This document shows, piece by piece, positions 16,328 through 25,482 of a DNA stretch of 64,000 nucleotides; within the stretch, counting starts at the first letter, position 1, and each line of letters starts with the position of its first letter. Source of the stretch: Phenylobacterium montanum (GTDB lineage Bacteria; Pseudomonadota; Alphaproteobacteria; Caulobacterales; Caulobacteraceae); NCBI RefSeq assembly GCF_018135625.1, contig NZ_CP073078.1:4434501-4498500 (forward strand), written 5' to 3'. A program made the translations under genes and the position numbers. A model generated the notes under the pieces. It did no database searches. It saw only the letters and a list, made by a program, of their open reading frames with translations, and had not been told where the DNA came from.

Positions 16328-17568
16328 GCACGCTCCAGGTCGACGGCGAGCGCCTGCTGGGCCGGCTGAAGGCCCTGGGCGAGGTCGGCCGCGACGCCGA
16401 GGGCCGGCTGGTGCGCCTCGCCGCCACCGACGCGGACAAGGCGGGCCGGGACCTGACAGCCGCCTGGCTGGCCGAGGCGGGGCTGGAGGTCATGGTCGAC
16501 CGCATCGGCAATCTGTTTGGCCTCTGGAGGCCGTCTGGCTGCGCCGAGCAGGCGGCGCTGATGCTGGGCTCGCACATCGACACAGTCCGCGACGGCGGGA
16601 TCTATGACGGAGCCTATGGCGTGCTGGCGGGGCTGGAGGTGATCCAGAGCCTGATGGCGGCGGGGTTCGCGCCGGCGCGGCCGATCATGCTGGTCGCCTT
16701 CACCAACGAGGAGGGCGCCCGCTATGCCCCCGACATGATGGGCTCGCTGGTCTATGCCGGCGGGCTCGCCGTCGACGAGGCCCTGGCCGCCCGCGGAGAG
16801 GACGGCACGGTGCTGGGCGCGGAGCTGGCGCGGATCGGTTATGCCGGAGCGCTGGAGCCCGGCTTCGTCCGTCCGCACGCCTATGTCGAGCTGCATATCG
16901 AGCAGGGGCCGGTGCTGGAGCGCGAGGGCCTGCCGATCGGGGTGGTGGAGAGCCTGCAGGGCATCTCCTGGCGGCGGGTGACCTTCACCGGCCGCGCCAA
17001 CCACGCCGGGACCACGCCCATGGCGATGCGCCGCGACGCCGGCCACGCCGCCGCTGTGGCCATCGCCCACCTGCGCGAGCTGGCGGCGGCGAGCGGGCCG
17101 GCGACGGTGGCGACGGCGGGGACGCTCAGGCTGGAGCCGAATGTGATCAACGTGGTGCCGCGACTGGCGAGCTTCACCGTCGACTTGCGCGATCCCGACG
17201 ACGCGCGGCTGGCCGCGGCCGAGGCGGCGCTGGAGGCGTTCCTGGCTGACCTGGCCGAGCGCGAGGGCCTCTCGCTGACGGTCGAGGTGCTGGCGCGGTT
17301 CGAGCCGGTGGTGTTCGACGAGGCGATCTGCCAGCGCATCGAACGGGCGGCCGAGGCGCGTGGGCTGGCCTTTCGCCGGATGACCTCCGGCGCAGGGCAC
17401 GATGCGCAGATGATCGCGCGGATCAGCCCAGCGGCGATGATCTTTGTCCCCAGCCAGGGCGGGATCAGCCACAATCCGCGCGAACACACCGAACCGGAGC
17501 AGCTGGTGGCCGGCGCCAATGTGTTCCTGGATGTGGTCGCGGGCCTCGTGAGCGAGCAGGGAGACTGA
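16324..17568 (+). CDS. M20 Zn-dependent amidohydrolase (allantoate amidohydrolase / N-carbamoylase family)
   Basis: 414-residue binuclear metal hydrolase of the hydantoinase/carbamoylase group. Metal ligands are visible: His84 and Asp86 in LGSHIDTVRDGG, Asp95 in IYDGAYGV, Glu129-Glu130 in FTNEEGARY, His191 in ELHIEQGPVLE and a late His in GAGHDAQMIA. The lid domain follows HIEQGPVLEREGLPIGVVE, as in AllC and L-carbamoylases. Expected substrates are N-carbamoyl or ureido amino acids. The start overlaps the lyase stop by four bases and the stop lies one base before the next ATG, so the three genes form a tight operon. Confidence 0.92.
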   Translation: MSTLQVDGERLLGRLKALGEVGRDAEGRLVRLAATDADKAGRDLTAAWLAEAGLEVMVDRIGNLFGLWRPSGCAEQAALMLGSHIDTVRDGGIYDGAYGVLAGLEVIQSLMAAGFAPARPIMLVAFTNEEGARYAPDMMGSLVYAGGLAVDEALAARGEDGTVLGAELARIGYAGALEPGFVRPHAYVELHIEQGPVLEREGLPIGVVESLQGISWRRVTFTGRANHAGTTPMAMRRDAGHAAAVAIAHLRELAAASGPATVATAGTLRLEPNVINVVPRLASFTVDLRDPDDARLAAAEAALEAFLADLAEREGLSLTVEVLARFEPVVFDEAICQRIERAAEARGLAFRRMTSGAGHDAQMIARISPAAMIFVPSQGGISHNPREHTEPEQLVAGANVFLDVVAGLVSEQGD

Positions 17569-17569
17569 G

Positions 17570-18727
17570 ATGGCGATCGGGATCGAAGCCCTGACACGCG
17601 AGATGACCGACTGGCGGCGCGGCCTGCACGCCCGGCCGGAGTTCGGCTTCGAGGTCGAGCGAACCGCCGCCTTTGTCGCCGAGCGGTTGGGCGAGCTTGG
17701 CCTGGACGAGGTAGTCACGGGGATCGGCGGCCCCGGCGTCGTCGGCGTGCTGCGGCGCGGCTCCGGTCGGCGCACGATCGGCCTGCGCGCCGACATGGAC
17801 GCCCTGCGCATTCACGAGAAGGGCGAGCGCGCCCACCGCTCGACCCATGACGGGGTGATGCACGCCTGCGGCCATGACGGCCACACCGCCATGCTTTTGG
17901 GCGCGGCCAACATCCTGGCGCGCGAGGGCGGGTTCGACGGGACGGTCTGCTTCATCTTCCAGCCGGCCGAGGAGTGGGGCCGCGGGGCGCTGGCCATGCT
18001 GGCGGACGGGCTTCTGCAGCGCTTTCCGCTGGACGAGATCTATGGCCTGCACAACTGGCCGGGGCTGGAGGTCGGGCGCTTTTCCACCACGGCGGGGCCG
18101 CTGATGGCGGCGGAGGACAATTTCGAGATCGTGCTCAGGGGCCAGGGCGGCCACGCCTCCAAGCCCCAGGCGATGCAGGAGGTGATGGTCGCCGCCTGCG
18201 CCGTGGTCATGGCCCTGCAAACCATCGTCTCGCGCCGGGTAGATCCGGCCGAGGCGGCGGTGGTCTCGGCCACCGAGATCCTGACCGACGGGGCGCGCAA
18301 CGTGTTGCCCGGCGAGGCGCGCATCCTCGGCGACGTGCGCAGTTTCCGTCCCGAGGTCAGCGCCCTGGTGGAAAAGGAGATGCGGCGCATCGCCGAGGGC
18401 GTGGCCGCCGGCTACGGCTGCCGCGCCGAGGTGGACTACACCCGCGAGTTCATTCCGCTGATCAACCATCCCGCCCAATCGGCGGCAGCGCTGGAGGCGG
18501 CGGCGGCGGTGTTCGGCGCCGACAACGCCCGGGGCGACCAGACGCCGATCACCGCCTCGGAGGATTTCGCCCAGTTCCTGCAGCATGTGCCCGGCTGCTT
18601 CGGTTTCATCGGCAATGGCGAGGCTTCGGCGCCGCTGCACAACGCCGAATACGATTTCGACGACCGTTCTCTGCCGTTCGGCGCGCGTTGGTTCGCCGAG
18701 ATCGCACGCAGGCGGCTGGCGGTTTGA
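17570..18727 (+). CDS. M20 family amidohydrolase (hippurate hydrolase / aminoacylase type)
   Basis: 385-residue N-acyl amino-acid amidohydrolase. Motifs: LHARPEFGFE, IGLRADMDALRI, the metal cluster MHACGHDGHTAM (Cys100, His102, His105), FQPAEEWGRGA and the late ITASEDFAQF. These match the HipO/AbgA/IAA-amino-acid hydrolase subfamily, which uses a Cys ligand. It is the last gene of the Lrp-flanked operon and would release amino acids, possibly diaminopropionate derivatives, from N-acyl conjugates for the lyase. The exact substrate is inference. Confidence 0.93.
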   Translation: MAIGIEALTREMTDWRRGLHARPEFGFEVERTAAFVAERLGELGLDEVVTGIGGPGVVGVLRRGSGRRTIGLRADMDALRIHEKGERAHRSTHDGVMHACGHDGHTAMLLGAANILAREGGFDGTVCFIFQPAEEWGRGALAMLADGLLQRFPLDEIYGLHNWPGLEVGRFSTTAGPLMAAEDNFEIVLRGQGGHASKPQAMQEVMVAACAVVMALQTIVSRRVDPAEAAVVSATEILTDGARNVLPGEARILGDVRSFRPEVSALVEKEMRRIAEGVAAGYGCRAEVDYTREFIPLINHPAQSAAALEAAAAVFGADNARGDQTPITASEDFAQFLQHVPGCFGFIGNGEASAPLHNAEYDFDDRSLPFGARWFAEIARRRLAV

Positions 18728-18804
18728 AGAAAATCGGCCCGGTCATGTCACAACAGCTGGTCTGACACGTCCTTGGCTCGAATCCCCCAACTGAGGAGCG
18801 AGCC

Positions 18805-19263
18805 ATGTCCCACACCCGAATGAAGCACCCCGCGATGGTCCTGCCGGCGGCGATGCAGGCGATGATGGCGCTGGGCAAGGCGGCCGAGGTCGACGGCCTG
18901 CCCTTCGTCACCCGCAAGCTGGTCGAACTGCGCGCCAGCCAGATCAACGGCTGCGGCTTCTGCGTCGACATGCATTCGCGCGAGCTGAAGAAGCACGGCG
19001 AGAAGGACGAGCGGATCTTCGCCGTCGGCGCCTGGCGCGACACCCCCTTCTACAGCGACGCCGAGCGGGCGGCCCTGGCCCTGGCCGAGGCGGTGACCCG
19101 GATCGCCGACCGGGAGGACTCTGTGCCCGACCCGGTCTGGAACGAGGCGGCGCGGCACTATGACGAGACGGCCCTGTCGGCGCTGCTGGTCGATATCGCC
19201 GCCATCAACGCCTGGAACCGGTTTAACGCGGCGGTGCGGCAGATGGCGGGGACGTGGGGGTGA
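18805..19263 (+). CDS. carboxymuconolactone decarboxylase/AhpD-like peroxidase
   Basis: 152-residue all-helical protein. The redox motif is INGCGFCVDMHSREL, with Cys50-x-x-Cys53 and His57, which marks AhpD-type alkylhydroperoxidases rather than true carboxymuconolactone decarboxylases. GAGGAG lies before the ATG (caactGAGGAGcgagccATG). It would reduce peroxides or disulfides in the cytoplasm, normally with a peroxiredoxin or lipoylated partner; none is adjacent. Its 3' end is followed at once by palindromic repeat A1. Confidence 0.92.
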   Translation: MSHTRMKHPAMVLPAAMQAMMALGKAAEVDGLPFVTRKLVELRASQINGCGFCVDMHSRELKKHGEKDERIFAVGAWRDTPFYSDAERAALALAEAVTRIADREDSVPDPVWNEAARHYDETALSALLVDIAAINAWNRFNAAVRQMAGTWG

Positions 19264-19283
19264 GGGTTTGAGTTGATTTTAGT

Positions 19284-19409
19284 CCGCTCATCCCGGCGAA
19301 TGCCGGGATCCAGGTCATAGAGCTGGGAGCTTGCAGATTTGCATCCATGATCACTGAAACGGCTTGAGCGCCATACGACCTGGATCCCGGCATTCGCCGG
19401 GATGAGCGG
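19284..19409. repeat. family A intergenic palindromic repeat, copy 1
   Basis: 126-base element whose ends are inverted copies: CCGCTCATCCCGGCGAATGC at the left and its complement at the right, each arm itself able to fold (TCCCGGC-GAAT-GCCGGGA). The middle third is not conserved between copies. It sits between two convergent stop codons and is followed on the plus strand by AGTTTTTTT, so it could also terminate transcription. Other copies: 60908-61030 and 62292-62417. Confidence 0.9.
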
Positions 19410-19449
19410 AGTTTTTTTCTGCTATTTCAGAGCAGCACGAAGCTCCAAC

Positions 19450-20334
19450 CTACGCCTCCTCCGGCGCGAACACCTCCGACACGATCCGCCCATCGGCGTA
19501 GAGCGCCGCGCGCTTCATGCCTTGGGAGACGTAGGGCATGGCGATGTTCCCCTGGGCGTCCACCGCGATCAGCCCGCCGTCGCCGCCGAGGGCGGCGATC
19601 TCGTCCAGCGTCGCCTGGGCCGCCGGTCCCAGGGCCTGACCGCCGAAGCGCAGGCGAAAGGCCAGCTGGGCGGCGGCGGCGGTGCGCAGGAAATACTCCC
19701 CCTGGCCGGTGCAGGAGACGGCCACCAGGCCGTCTGCCCAGGCGCCCGCGCCCGGCACCGGGCTGTCGCCCAGCCGGCCGGCCATCTTGCCGAACACCCC
19801 GGCGGTCGAGGTGGCGGCGGCGAGGCGCCCCTGAAGATCGCGGGCGACGCAGCCGACCGTGCCGTGGGCCAGACCCTCCTCGCCGGGATCGTAGCGGGCG
19901 TTGGTGTACCAGGCCGCCGGGTCGCCTATGGGCTCCAGGCCCTGGTCGCGGGCGAAGTCGGCGGCGCCAGCGCCGGCCAGCATCACGTGCGGCGTCTGCT
20001 CCATCACCGCCCGGGCGGCGCGGACCGGGCTCTTGAAGCCCTGCAGGGCGGCGACCGAGCCGGCCCGCTGGGTCGCGCCATCCATCAGGCAGGCGTCCAG
20101 CTCGTACTCGCCCCGCCGGTTCGGCGAGCCGCCGCGGCCGGCGACATAGAGGCCCGAGGCTTCCAGCGCCTCGACGACCTCGACCACCACGTCCAGGGCC
20201 GCTGCGCCCGCGGCCAGACGATCGCGGGCCTGTTCGACGAGGCCGCGCATGTGAGCGACCTCCTGCGAATAGTCCAGGCCCGCCCGCGCGCCCGCGCCGC
20301 CATGCAGCGCCAGAGCCATGCCGCTTTTCGCCAT
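19450..20334 (-). CDS. iaaA: isoaspartyl peptidase / L-asparaginase (Ntn-hydrolase, type III)
   Basis: 294-residue plant-type asparaginase precursor that self-cleaves into two subunits. The N-terminal LALHGGAGA, the conserved [12 protein letters not shown] segment and the autocleavage site [10 protein letters not shown] with nucleophile Thr159 are all present, followed by [21 protein letters not shown] start at ATG 20334 just before LALHGGAG with GAGGGT upstream; the open frame runs further to 20487 but that part has no family similarity. It removes isoaspartyl residues from dipeptides and may hydrolyse asparagine. Divergent from the epoxide hydrolase-like gene. Confidence 0.92.
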   Translation of the reverse strand: MAKSGMALALHGGAGARAGLDYSQEVAHMRGLVEQARDRLAAGAAALDVVVEVVEALEASGLYVAGRGGSPNRRGEYELDACLMDGATQRAGSVAALQGFKSPVRAARAVMEQTPHVMLAGAGAADFARDQGLEPIGDPAAWYTNARYDPGEEGLAHGTVGCVARDLQGRLAAATSTAGVFGKMAGRLGDSPVPGAGAWADGLVAVSCTGQGEYFLRTAAAAQLAFRLRFGGQALGPAAQATLDEIAALGGDGGLIAVDAQGNIAMPYVSQGMKRAALYADGRIVSEVFAPEEA

Positions 20335-20452
20335 GAAAACACCCTCGCTTACCTTGGGGCAGGCTTGCAGCCTGGGGGTCTCGCGACTAGCGCTTTGAGC
20401 CGACAAATTCCAGTGCGGCCGGCGAAGATCGGCCTGGCCATGGGAGAGCGCC

Positions 20453-21418
20453 TTGCCCGAGTTTCGCATGCTGGACCTGCCGCACATCCGCCTGCGCGCG
20501 GCGATGGAGGGATCCGGCCCGCTGGTCGTCCTCGTGCACGGCTTTCCGGAGTCCTGGTATTCCTGGCGCCATCAGATGGGGCCGATCGCCGAGGCCGGCT
20601 TCACCGCCTGCGCCATCGACGTGCGCGGCTATGGCGGCTCGGACAAGCCGCAGCCGGTCGAAGCCTACGCCATGGAGCGGATGGTCGAGGACGTGGCGGG
20701 GGTGATCGAACACCTGAGCCCGAACGACAAGGCGGTGGTGGTTGGCCACGACTGGGGCGCTCCGATCGTCTGGAACAGCGCCCTGATCCGGCCCGACCGC
20801 ATCCGCGCCGTCGCCGGCCTGTCGGTGCCCTATACCGGCATTCCGACCCGTTCGTTCCGCGAGGCCTATGAGGCGCTGTTCACAGCCAAGGGCCGCTTCT
20901 TCTACCAGCACTATTTCCAGGCCGAGGGCGTGGCCGAGGCCGAGCTGGAGGCGGACCCGCGGGACTCGATCCGCCGGTTCTATTATGCGATCAGCGGCGA
21001 TGCGCCGGACGGGACCTGGCCCAAGGACAAGGTGGTGGGCGACAGCCTGCTGCACCGCCTGCCGGATCCCGACCCGTTCCCCGCCTGGCTGACCGAGGCG
21101 GACATCGCTTACTACGCCGCTGAATTCGCCCGGTCCGGCTTCCGCGGGCCGCTGAACCGCTATCGCAACCATGACCGCGACTTCGAATACCTCTCGCAAT
21201 TCCGAGGGCGGAAGATCGAGCAGCCGGCCCTGTTCATCGGCGGCGAGCGCGACCTGGTGCTGAGCATGCTGGGCCGCGGCGACCTGGTGGCGGCCCTGAA
21301 GGCCGAGGTTCCGAACCTGGCCGGCGCAGACATCCTGCCCGGCTGCGGCCACTGGACCCAGCAGGAGCGGCCGGCGGAGGTCAATGCGCGGCTGATACCT
21401 TGGTTGAAGGCGCTGTAG
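20453..21418 (+). CDS. alpha/beta hydrolase, epoxide hydrolase type
   Basis: 321 residues. Oxyanion motif [14 protein letters not shown] (HGFP), nucleophile Asp100 in [13 protein letters not shown] (an Asp rather than Ser, which favours epoxide hydrolase or haloalkane dehalogenase chemistry) and base His near residue 303 in [11 protein letters not shown]. The soluble epoxide hydrolase signature RGYGGSDKP is present. The start is TTG 20453 after GGGAGAG, or ATG 20468 five codons later. Two cap-domain tyrosines expected in epoxide hydrolases could be those in FFYQHYF and RFYYAI. Confidence 0.9.
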   Translation: MPEFRMLDLPHIRLRAAMEGSGPLVVLVHGFPESWYSWRHQMGPIAEAGFTACAIDVRGYGGSDKPQPVEAYAMERMVEDVAGVIEHLSPNDKAVVVGHDWGAPIVWNSALIRPDRIRAVAGLSVPYTGIPTRSFREAYEALFTAKGRFFYQHYFQAEGVAEAELEADPRDSIRRFYYAISGDAPDGTWPKDKVVGDSLLHRLPDPDPFPAWLTEADIAYYAAEFARSGFRGPLNRYRNHDRDFEYLSQFRGRKIEQPALFIGGERDLVLSMLGRGDLVAALKAEVPNLAGADILPGCGHWTQQERPAEVNARLIPWLKAL

Positions 21419-21478
21419 AGGCCGGCGCCCCCGTTTGCATGCTATGGTCTCCAGGTTCGTGATTCCGGGTCGGGCGCG

Positions 21479-21919
21479 ATGTCGCTGAAGGAAGCCACCG
21501 CGCCGTCGGTGCTGTTGATCGAGGATGACGAGCTGGTCGGCGAGCTGATCAGCCTGAACCTGACGCGTGCGGGGTATGAGGTCACCTGGGCGCGTGACGG
21601 CGCCAGCGGGCTGAAGCGGCTGAAGGAGAGCGTGCCGGACCTGATCCTTCTGGATCTCGGCTTGCCCAGGGTGGACGGCTTTGCCGTGCTCACCGACATT
21701 CGTCGCCGGCGGGCCTCAAACCAGTTGGTGTTCGCCCACATGCCGATCATCGTCATGACCGCCCGGCACACCGTGGACGACGTCAAGCGGGCGGTATCCC
21801 TGGGGGCCGCCGACTACCTGGCAAAGCCGTTCGAGATTCCGGCCCTGCTGGGCCGGATGGCCAAGCATCTCGGTTCTCGCGCGCCGGCCGCCCCAGGCGA
21901 CGGCTACAAGGAAATCTGA
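21479..21919 (+). CDS. single-domain response regulator (receiver only)
   Basis: 146-residue stand-alone receiver. Acidic pocket Glu15-Asp16-Asp17 (LIEDDEL), phosphoacceptor Asp59 in LILLDLGLPRVDG, switch Thr94 in IVMTARHTVDD and Lys116 in YLAKPFEIPALLGRM. The short tail after residue 125 carries no output domain. No kinase is adjacent. It ends four bases from the convergent unknown gene 21923-23062, the only hint of a partner. Confidence 0.9.
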   Translation: MSLKEATAPSVLLIEDDELVGELISLNLTRAGYEVTWARDGASGLKRLKESVPDLILLDLGLPRVDGFAVLTDIRRRRASNQLVFAHMPIIVMTARHTVDDVKRAVSLGAADYLAKPFEIPALLGRMAKHLGSRAPAAPGDGYKEI

Positions 21920-21922
21920 GCC

Positions 21923-23062
21923 TCAGCCCGTAGCCTGCAGGGCCATGGAGGCCTGAGCCTGGGGCTCCAGCGGCGGAATGCCGGATTCGAAATCCAGCAG
22001 CATTTCGTGGAACTCATAAGGGTCCAGAAGGACGCGCGATCCCTCCGGGAAGCGGTAGCGCCAGAAGCTGACGATGTGCTGGATCGCCGCCAGGCTCTCG
22101 CCGAGATCGAAGAAGCGCTGCGGCGAGGTCAGCAGGAATTCACGGAACGTCACCGGGTCGCCGGCCTGGGTCAGGGCTTTGAACGCCGTGTCGTAGGCTC
22201 CAAGCGATCGCTTGATGTATTCGCAGGCGTTGAACACGTCCTCGCCCAGCTTGCCCTGCAACTCGCGGATCTGGTCGCGGGTTTCGGCGTCGCAGCGGCC
22301 GACGGCGCGGGCGGCGCCGATCTCCTGCGAGACTGCGATGGCGCGGACGAAGATGTCGTTGACCAGCCACTTGTAGTAGAGGAAGCCCTTCCAGCAGAAC
22401 ATGCCTTCCGAATATTGCTTCGGATCCAGCTTCAGGGTCTGCCGGAGCGGCTCCAGTTCGCCGTCGAGATCGCTGGCCAGGATCTTGTTGACCAGGATCT
22501 GGGCGTAAGAGGACAGCTCGCTGGTCTTGCCGAAGGTCAGGTCGATCAGGGGCGCGATTTCCCGCCGCACGAAGACCAGCATGTTGTCGAGATCGGCCTG
22601 GGAAATGTCGAAATAGCAGGCCGCCGGGCGGATGTCCCGTCGCGCCAGGTGCTCGCGCAGGATGAAGGGGTCGAGGGTGGGCAACTCGTCGATCGCGTCC
22701 AGGGTGGCGCGGTCGGGCGAGCCGGCGCGCAGGTCGTCGCCGAAGGCGTCGACGATCAGGCTGTCATAGTGCTGTTGGCCGACGAAGACGTAGCGGGCGC
22801 CGCACTTCAGGTCGCGCCGGTCCATCGGCACCAGGATCTTGGTGGCCACGGCCTTGTAGGACTTGAACAGGTCGAGCTCGTCGCGGCGCAGGCGGTGCTT
22901 GATGATGATGGCGGTGTTGAGCAGGCGGTTCTTGAAGAAGGGCCGGGCCCTGTAGTCGGGGTCATGCTCGAATTTCTCGGCGACCTTGATCAGGTGCAGC
23001 ACGCGCGAGGAGGCGGCCGTGTCGCCGATGTTGGTGAGGGCGCGAACGCTGCGGTCGGCCAT
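21923..23062 (-). CDS. hypothetical protein, 379 residues, no family recognised
   Basis: Soluble, mostly helical protein with no signal peptide or membrane helix. Visible features include RVLHLIKVAEKFEHDPDY, the basic stretch IIIKHRLRRDELDLFKSYK, an RYVFVGQQHYDSLI segment and SFWRYRFPEGSRVLLDPYE near the end. The start at ATG 23062 is preceded by GGCGAG; the frame stays open to 23404 but enters repeat C1, so that upstream part is unlikely to be coding. It is convergent with the receiver gene, stop codons four bases apart. Codon composition matches its neighbours, so it looks like a resident gene. Function unknown. Confidence 0.7.
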   Translation of the reverse strand: MADRSVRALTNIGDTAASSRVLHLIKVAEKFEHDPDYRARPFFKNRLLNTAIIIKHRLRRDELDLFKSYKAVATKILVPMDRRDLKCGARYVFVGQQHYDSLIVDAFGDDLRAGSPDRATLDAIDELPTLDPFILREHLARRDIRPAACYFDISQADLDNMLVFVRREIAPLIDLTFGKTSELSSYAQILVNKILASDLDGELEPLRQTLKLDPKQYSEGMFCWKGFLYYKWLVNDIFVRAIAVSQEIGAARAVGRCDAETRDQIRELQGKLGEDVFNACEYIKRSLGAYDTAFKALTQAGDPVTFREFLLTSPQRFFDLGESLAAIQHIVSFWRYRFPEGSRVLLDPYEFHEMLLDFESGIPPLEPQAQASMALQATG

Positions 23063-23400
23063 GGAGGGGCTCGCCTTTACAACCAGGGACTGGGCGCGGG
23101 GGAGGGTTCGCGCACGCACGACCATGCGCCGGCATGCTTTCGCAAGCGTTAGAACTCGATGGGTTTTCGCCCATTCTGGGCGCCGTGTTTCTACTGAGAG
23201 TTCGTTTGGGGATCGATGGCGCGATCTGGTTTGCGTGGTTCGAGACGCTCGCTGGCGCGAGCCCTCACCATGACTGGGTCGGGTGGGCTGCACAAAGCTC
23301 GTCATGGTGAGGAGCGGCCCGCCAGGGACGCGTCTCGAACCACGCATTGGCGGTGGCGCCGCGATTTTCAAAGCGGCCTTCTCGAGGCCGGGAACGCCGA
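23063..23400. other. 338-base gap between unknown gene and enoyl-CoA hydratase
   Basis: Holds the upstream region of the unknown gene (23063-23230) and repeat C1 (23232-23346). The first part is somewhat less GC-rich around 23140-23220 and is the likely promoter zone for the minus-strand gene. I see no gene, tRNA or further structure. Confidence 0.6.
23232..23346. repeat. family C intergenic palindromic repeat, copy 1
   Basis: 115 bases with inverted ends TGCGTGGTTCGAGACGC and GCGTCTCGAACCACGCA, inner arms CTCACCATGA and TCATGGTGAGGAG. The second copy is at 36800-36913 with the same ends and inner arms but a different centre. Placed between the start of one minus-strand gene and the stop of the next. 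Confidence 0.9.
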
Positions 23401-24207
23401 TCACCGCGTCTTCGAATAGTCCGGCGGCCGCTTTTCGAGGAAGGCGCGGACGCCCTCGCCGAAGTCCTCGCCCTGGGCGCAGAGGATCTGGTTGCGGTCC
23501 TCCATGGCGATCTGCGCCTCCAGTCCCTGCGCGTCGATGGCGTGGTTCAGCGCCTCCTTGGTCAGGCGCAGGCCCAGGGGCGTGGTGCGCAGCATCTCGT
23601 CGACCAGCTGCCGGCCTTCCGCCTCCAGCATGTGCGGCTCGACCACGGCGCTGACGACGCCCAGCGCCAGGGCGCGGTCGGCGCGCAGGAAGCGGCCGGT
23701 CAGCATCAGTTCGGCCGCCACCGACGAGCCGACCATGCGCGGCAGGAAATAGCTGACGCCGATGTCGCAGGCCGAGAGGCCGATCTTGATGAAGGCGGCG
23801 TTCATCTTCAGCGTCGGGGTGGCCACGCGCACGTCCGAGGCCAGGGCCAGGGCGAAGCCGCCGCCGGACGCCGCCCCGTCGATGAGGGCGATGATCGGCT
23901 GGGGACAGCGGCGCATGGCGATGACGATCTCGCTGATCTGGCGCTGGCTGATCAGGCCCGCGCTGACCGTGCGCGGTGCGTTGCCGCGGGGCTCCTTCAG
24001 ATCGAGGCCGGCGCAGAAATTGGCGCCCGCCCCGCGCAGCACCACCAGGCGGATGTCATGGCGCCAGTAGATGCCGACGAAGAAGTCGCGCAGCTCCTCG
24101 ACAAGCGCGCGGTTCAGCGCATTGAGGCTTTCTGGCCGGTTCATGGTGGCCCAGAGGACTTCGCCTTCCTGGGTGATCTGGAGGTGTTGGTAGTCTGCGA
24201 AATCCAC
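23401..24207 (-). CDS. enoyl-CoA hydratase/isomerase family protein
   Basis: 268-residue crotonase-fold protein. NRPESLNALNRALVEEL is the N-terminal hallmark. The oxyanion hole is formed by GANFCAGLDLKE and DGAASGGGFALALASD. The second acid region reads GLSACDIGVSYFLPRMVG: the Glu found at the first catalytic position of rat hydratase is not obvious, and an Asp (CDIGVSY) takes the second. It may therefore be an isomerase or hydrolase variant. It is the last gene of a minus-strand group after two acyl-CoA dehydrogenases, 10 bases from the nearest, so it acts in the same beta-oxidation-like route. Confidence 0.9.
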   Translation of the reverse strand: MDFADYQHLQITQEGEVLWATMNRPESLNALNRALVEELRDFFVGIYWRHDIRLVVLRGAGANFCAGLDLKEPRGNAPRTVSAGLISQRQISEIVIAMRRCPQPIIALIDGAASGGGFALALASDVRVATPTLKMNAAFIKIGLSACDIGVSYFLPRMVGSSVAAELMLTGRFLRADRALALGVVSAVVEPHMLEAEGRQLVDEMLRTTPLGLRLTKEALNHAIDAQGLEAQIAMEDRNQILCAQGEDFGEGVRAFLEKRPPDYSKTR

Positions 24208-24217
24208 CTCGCGCCTC

Positions 24218-25465
24218 CTACCGCTTGCCGCTGGTCGGGATCTGGTTGAAGGGCACGTCCTTGTCGACGCGGATGTCGGCGGGCAGGCCCAGCACCCGCT
24301 CGGCGATGACGTTGCGGAGGATCTCGTCGGTGCCGCCCTCGACCCGGGTGGCGGGCGAGCGCAGCAGCATGGCCTGGAAACGGGCGTTGGCGGCCGAGAT
24401 CTCCGGATCGTTTACGATCCCCGCCTCGGCCTCGAGGTCGAGGGCGAACGCAGCGATCTCCTGCATGGTCGAGCCGGCCACCAGCTTGCCGATCGAGTTC
24501 TCCGGCCCGGGCGTCTCGCCGCGCGAGAGGGCCGAGATGGCGCGGAAGCCGGTGTATTTCAGCCCGCTCTGGCGGCAGGCGAAGGTCGCCAGTTTCGAGC
24601 GCACCGCCGGGTCGTCGACGGCGAGGCCATTGGCGGTCTCGAGGCGGCAGCAGAGGTCGAACAGCTCGGGAAAGCCGGTGGACATGCCGGCGCCGATCGA
24701 CAGCCGCTCGTTCATCAGGGTGGTCAGCGAGACCTGCCAGCCCTGGCCTACCGCGCCCAGGCGCTGGGCGTCGGGGATGCGCACGTCGGTGAAATAGACC
24801 TCGTTGAAGCCGGACTGGCCGTTGACCTGCTTGATCGGGCGGATCTCGATCCCCGGCGTCTTCATGCTGAGGAAGAACATGGTCAGGCCCTTGTGCTTGG
24901 GCACGGTCGGGTCGGTCCGGGTGATCAGGATGCCGTAGTCCGAATACTGGGCGCCCGAGGTCCAGATCTTCTGGCCGTTGATCACCCAGTCGTCGCCGTC
25001 TCGCTCGGCCTTGGTGCGGAGGCCCGCGAGGTCCGAGCCGCCGGCGGGCTCGCTGAACAGCTGGCACCAGATCTCTTCGCCCGAGGCCAGGGGCGGCAGG
25101 TAGCGGCGCTTCTGCTCTTCCGAGGCCCAGGCCATCATGGTCGGGCCGCACATGCCGTGGCCGATGATGAAGACGCCGGAAAGGCCGCCATAGACGCCTT
25201 CCTCCTGGCCCCAGATCACCCGTTCGATCGGGGTCGCGCCGCGGCCGCCATATTCCTTGGGCCAATGCAGGCAGGCCCAGCCGGCCTCGGCCTTCTTCTT
25301 CTGCCAGGCCTTGGAGGCGGCCATGGGGTCGGCGCTCTTGACGCCGCCGGAGCCGAAGCCGGCTGTGGCCAGCTCCTTGTAGAACTGCTTGGGCGCGTTG
25401 GCGTCGATCCAGGCGCGGACCTCGGCGCGGAAGGCGGCTTCTTCGGGCGTGTCGTCGAAATTCAT
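24218..25465 (-). CDS. acyl-CoA dehydrogenase (larger subunit type)
   Basis: 415-residue FAD enzyme. The start MNFDDTPEEAAFRAEVRAWI at ATG 25465 is typical. Motifs: QLFSEPAGGSDLAGL (substrate/FAD loop), WVINGQKIWTSGAQYSD (beta-domain FAD contact), GFNEVYFTDVRIPD and the C-terminal RVEGGTDEILRNVIAERVLG. It lies 17 bases downstream of a second, shorter dehydrogenase. Adjacent pairs of this kind often make alpha2beta2 heterotetramers with one FAD site per dimer pair, as in steroid side-chain dehydrogenases; whether that applies here is inference. Confidence 0.94.
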   Translation of the reverse strand: MNFDDTPEEAAFRAEVRAWIDANAPKQFYKELATAGFGSGGVKSADPMAASKAWQKKKAEAGWACLHWPKEYGGRGATPIERVIWGQEEGVYGGLSGVFIIGHGMCGPTMMAWASEEQKRRYLPPLASGEEIWCQLFSEPAGGSDLAGLRTKAERDGDDWVINGQKIWTSGAQYSDYGILITRTDPTVPKHKGLTMFFLSMKTPGIEIRPIKQVNGQSGFNEVYFTDVRIPDAQRLGAVGQGWQVSLTTLMNERLSIGAGMSTGFPELFDLCCRLETANGLAVDDPAVRSKLATFACRQSGLKYTGFRAISALSRGETPGPENSIGKLVAGSTMQEIAAFALDLEAEAGIVNDPEISAANARFQAMLLRSPATRVEGGTDEILRNVIAERVLGLPADIRVDKDVPFNQIPTSGKR

Positions 25466-25482
25466 CTTTATGGCTCCCGAAA

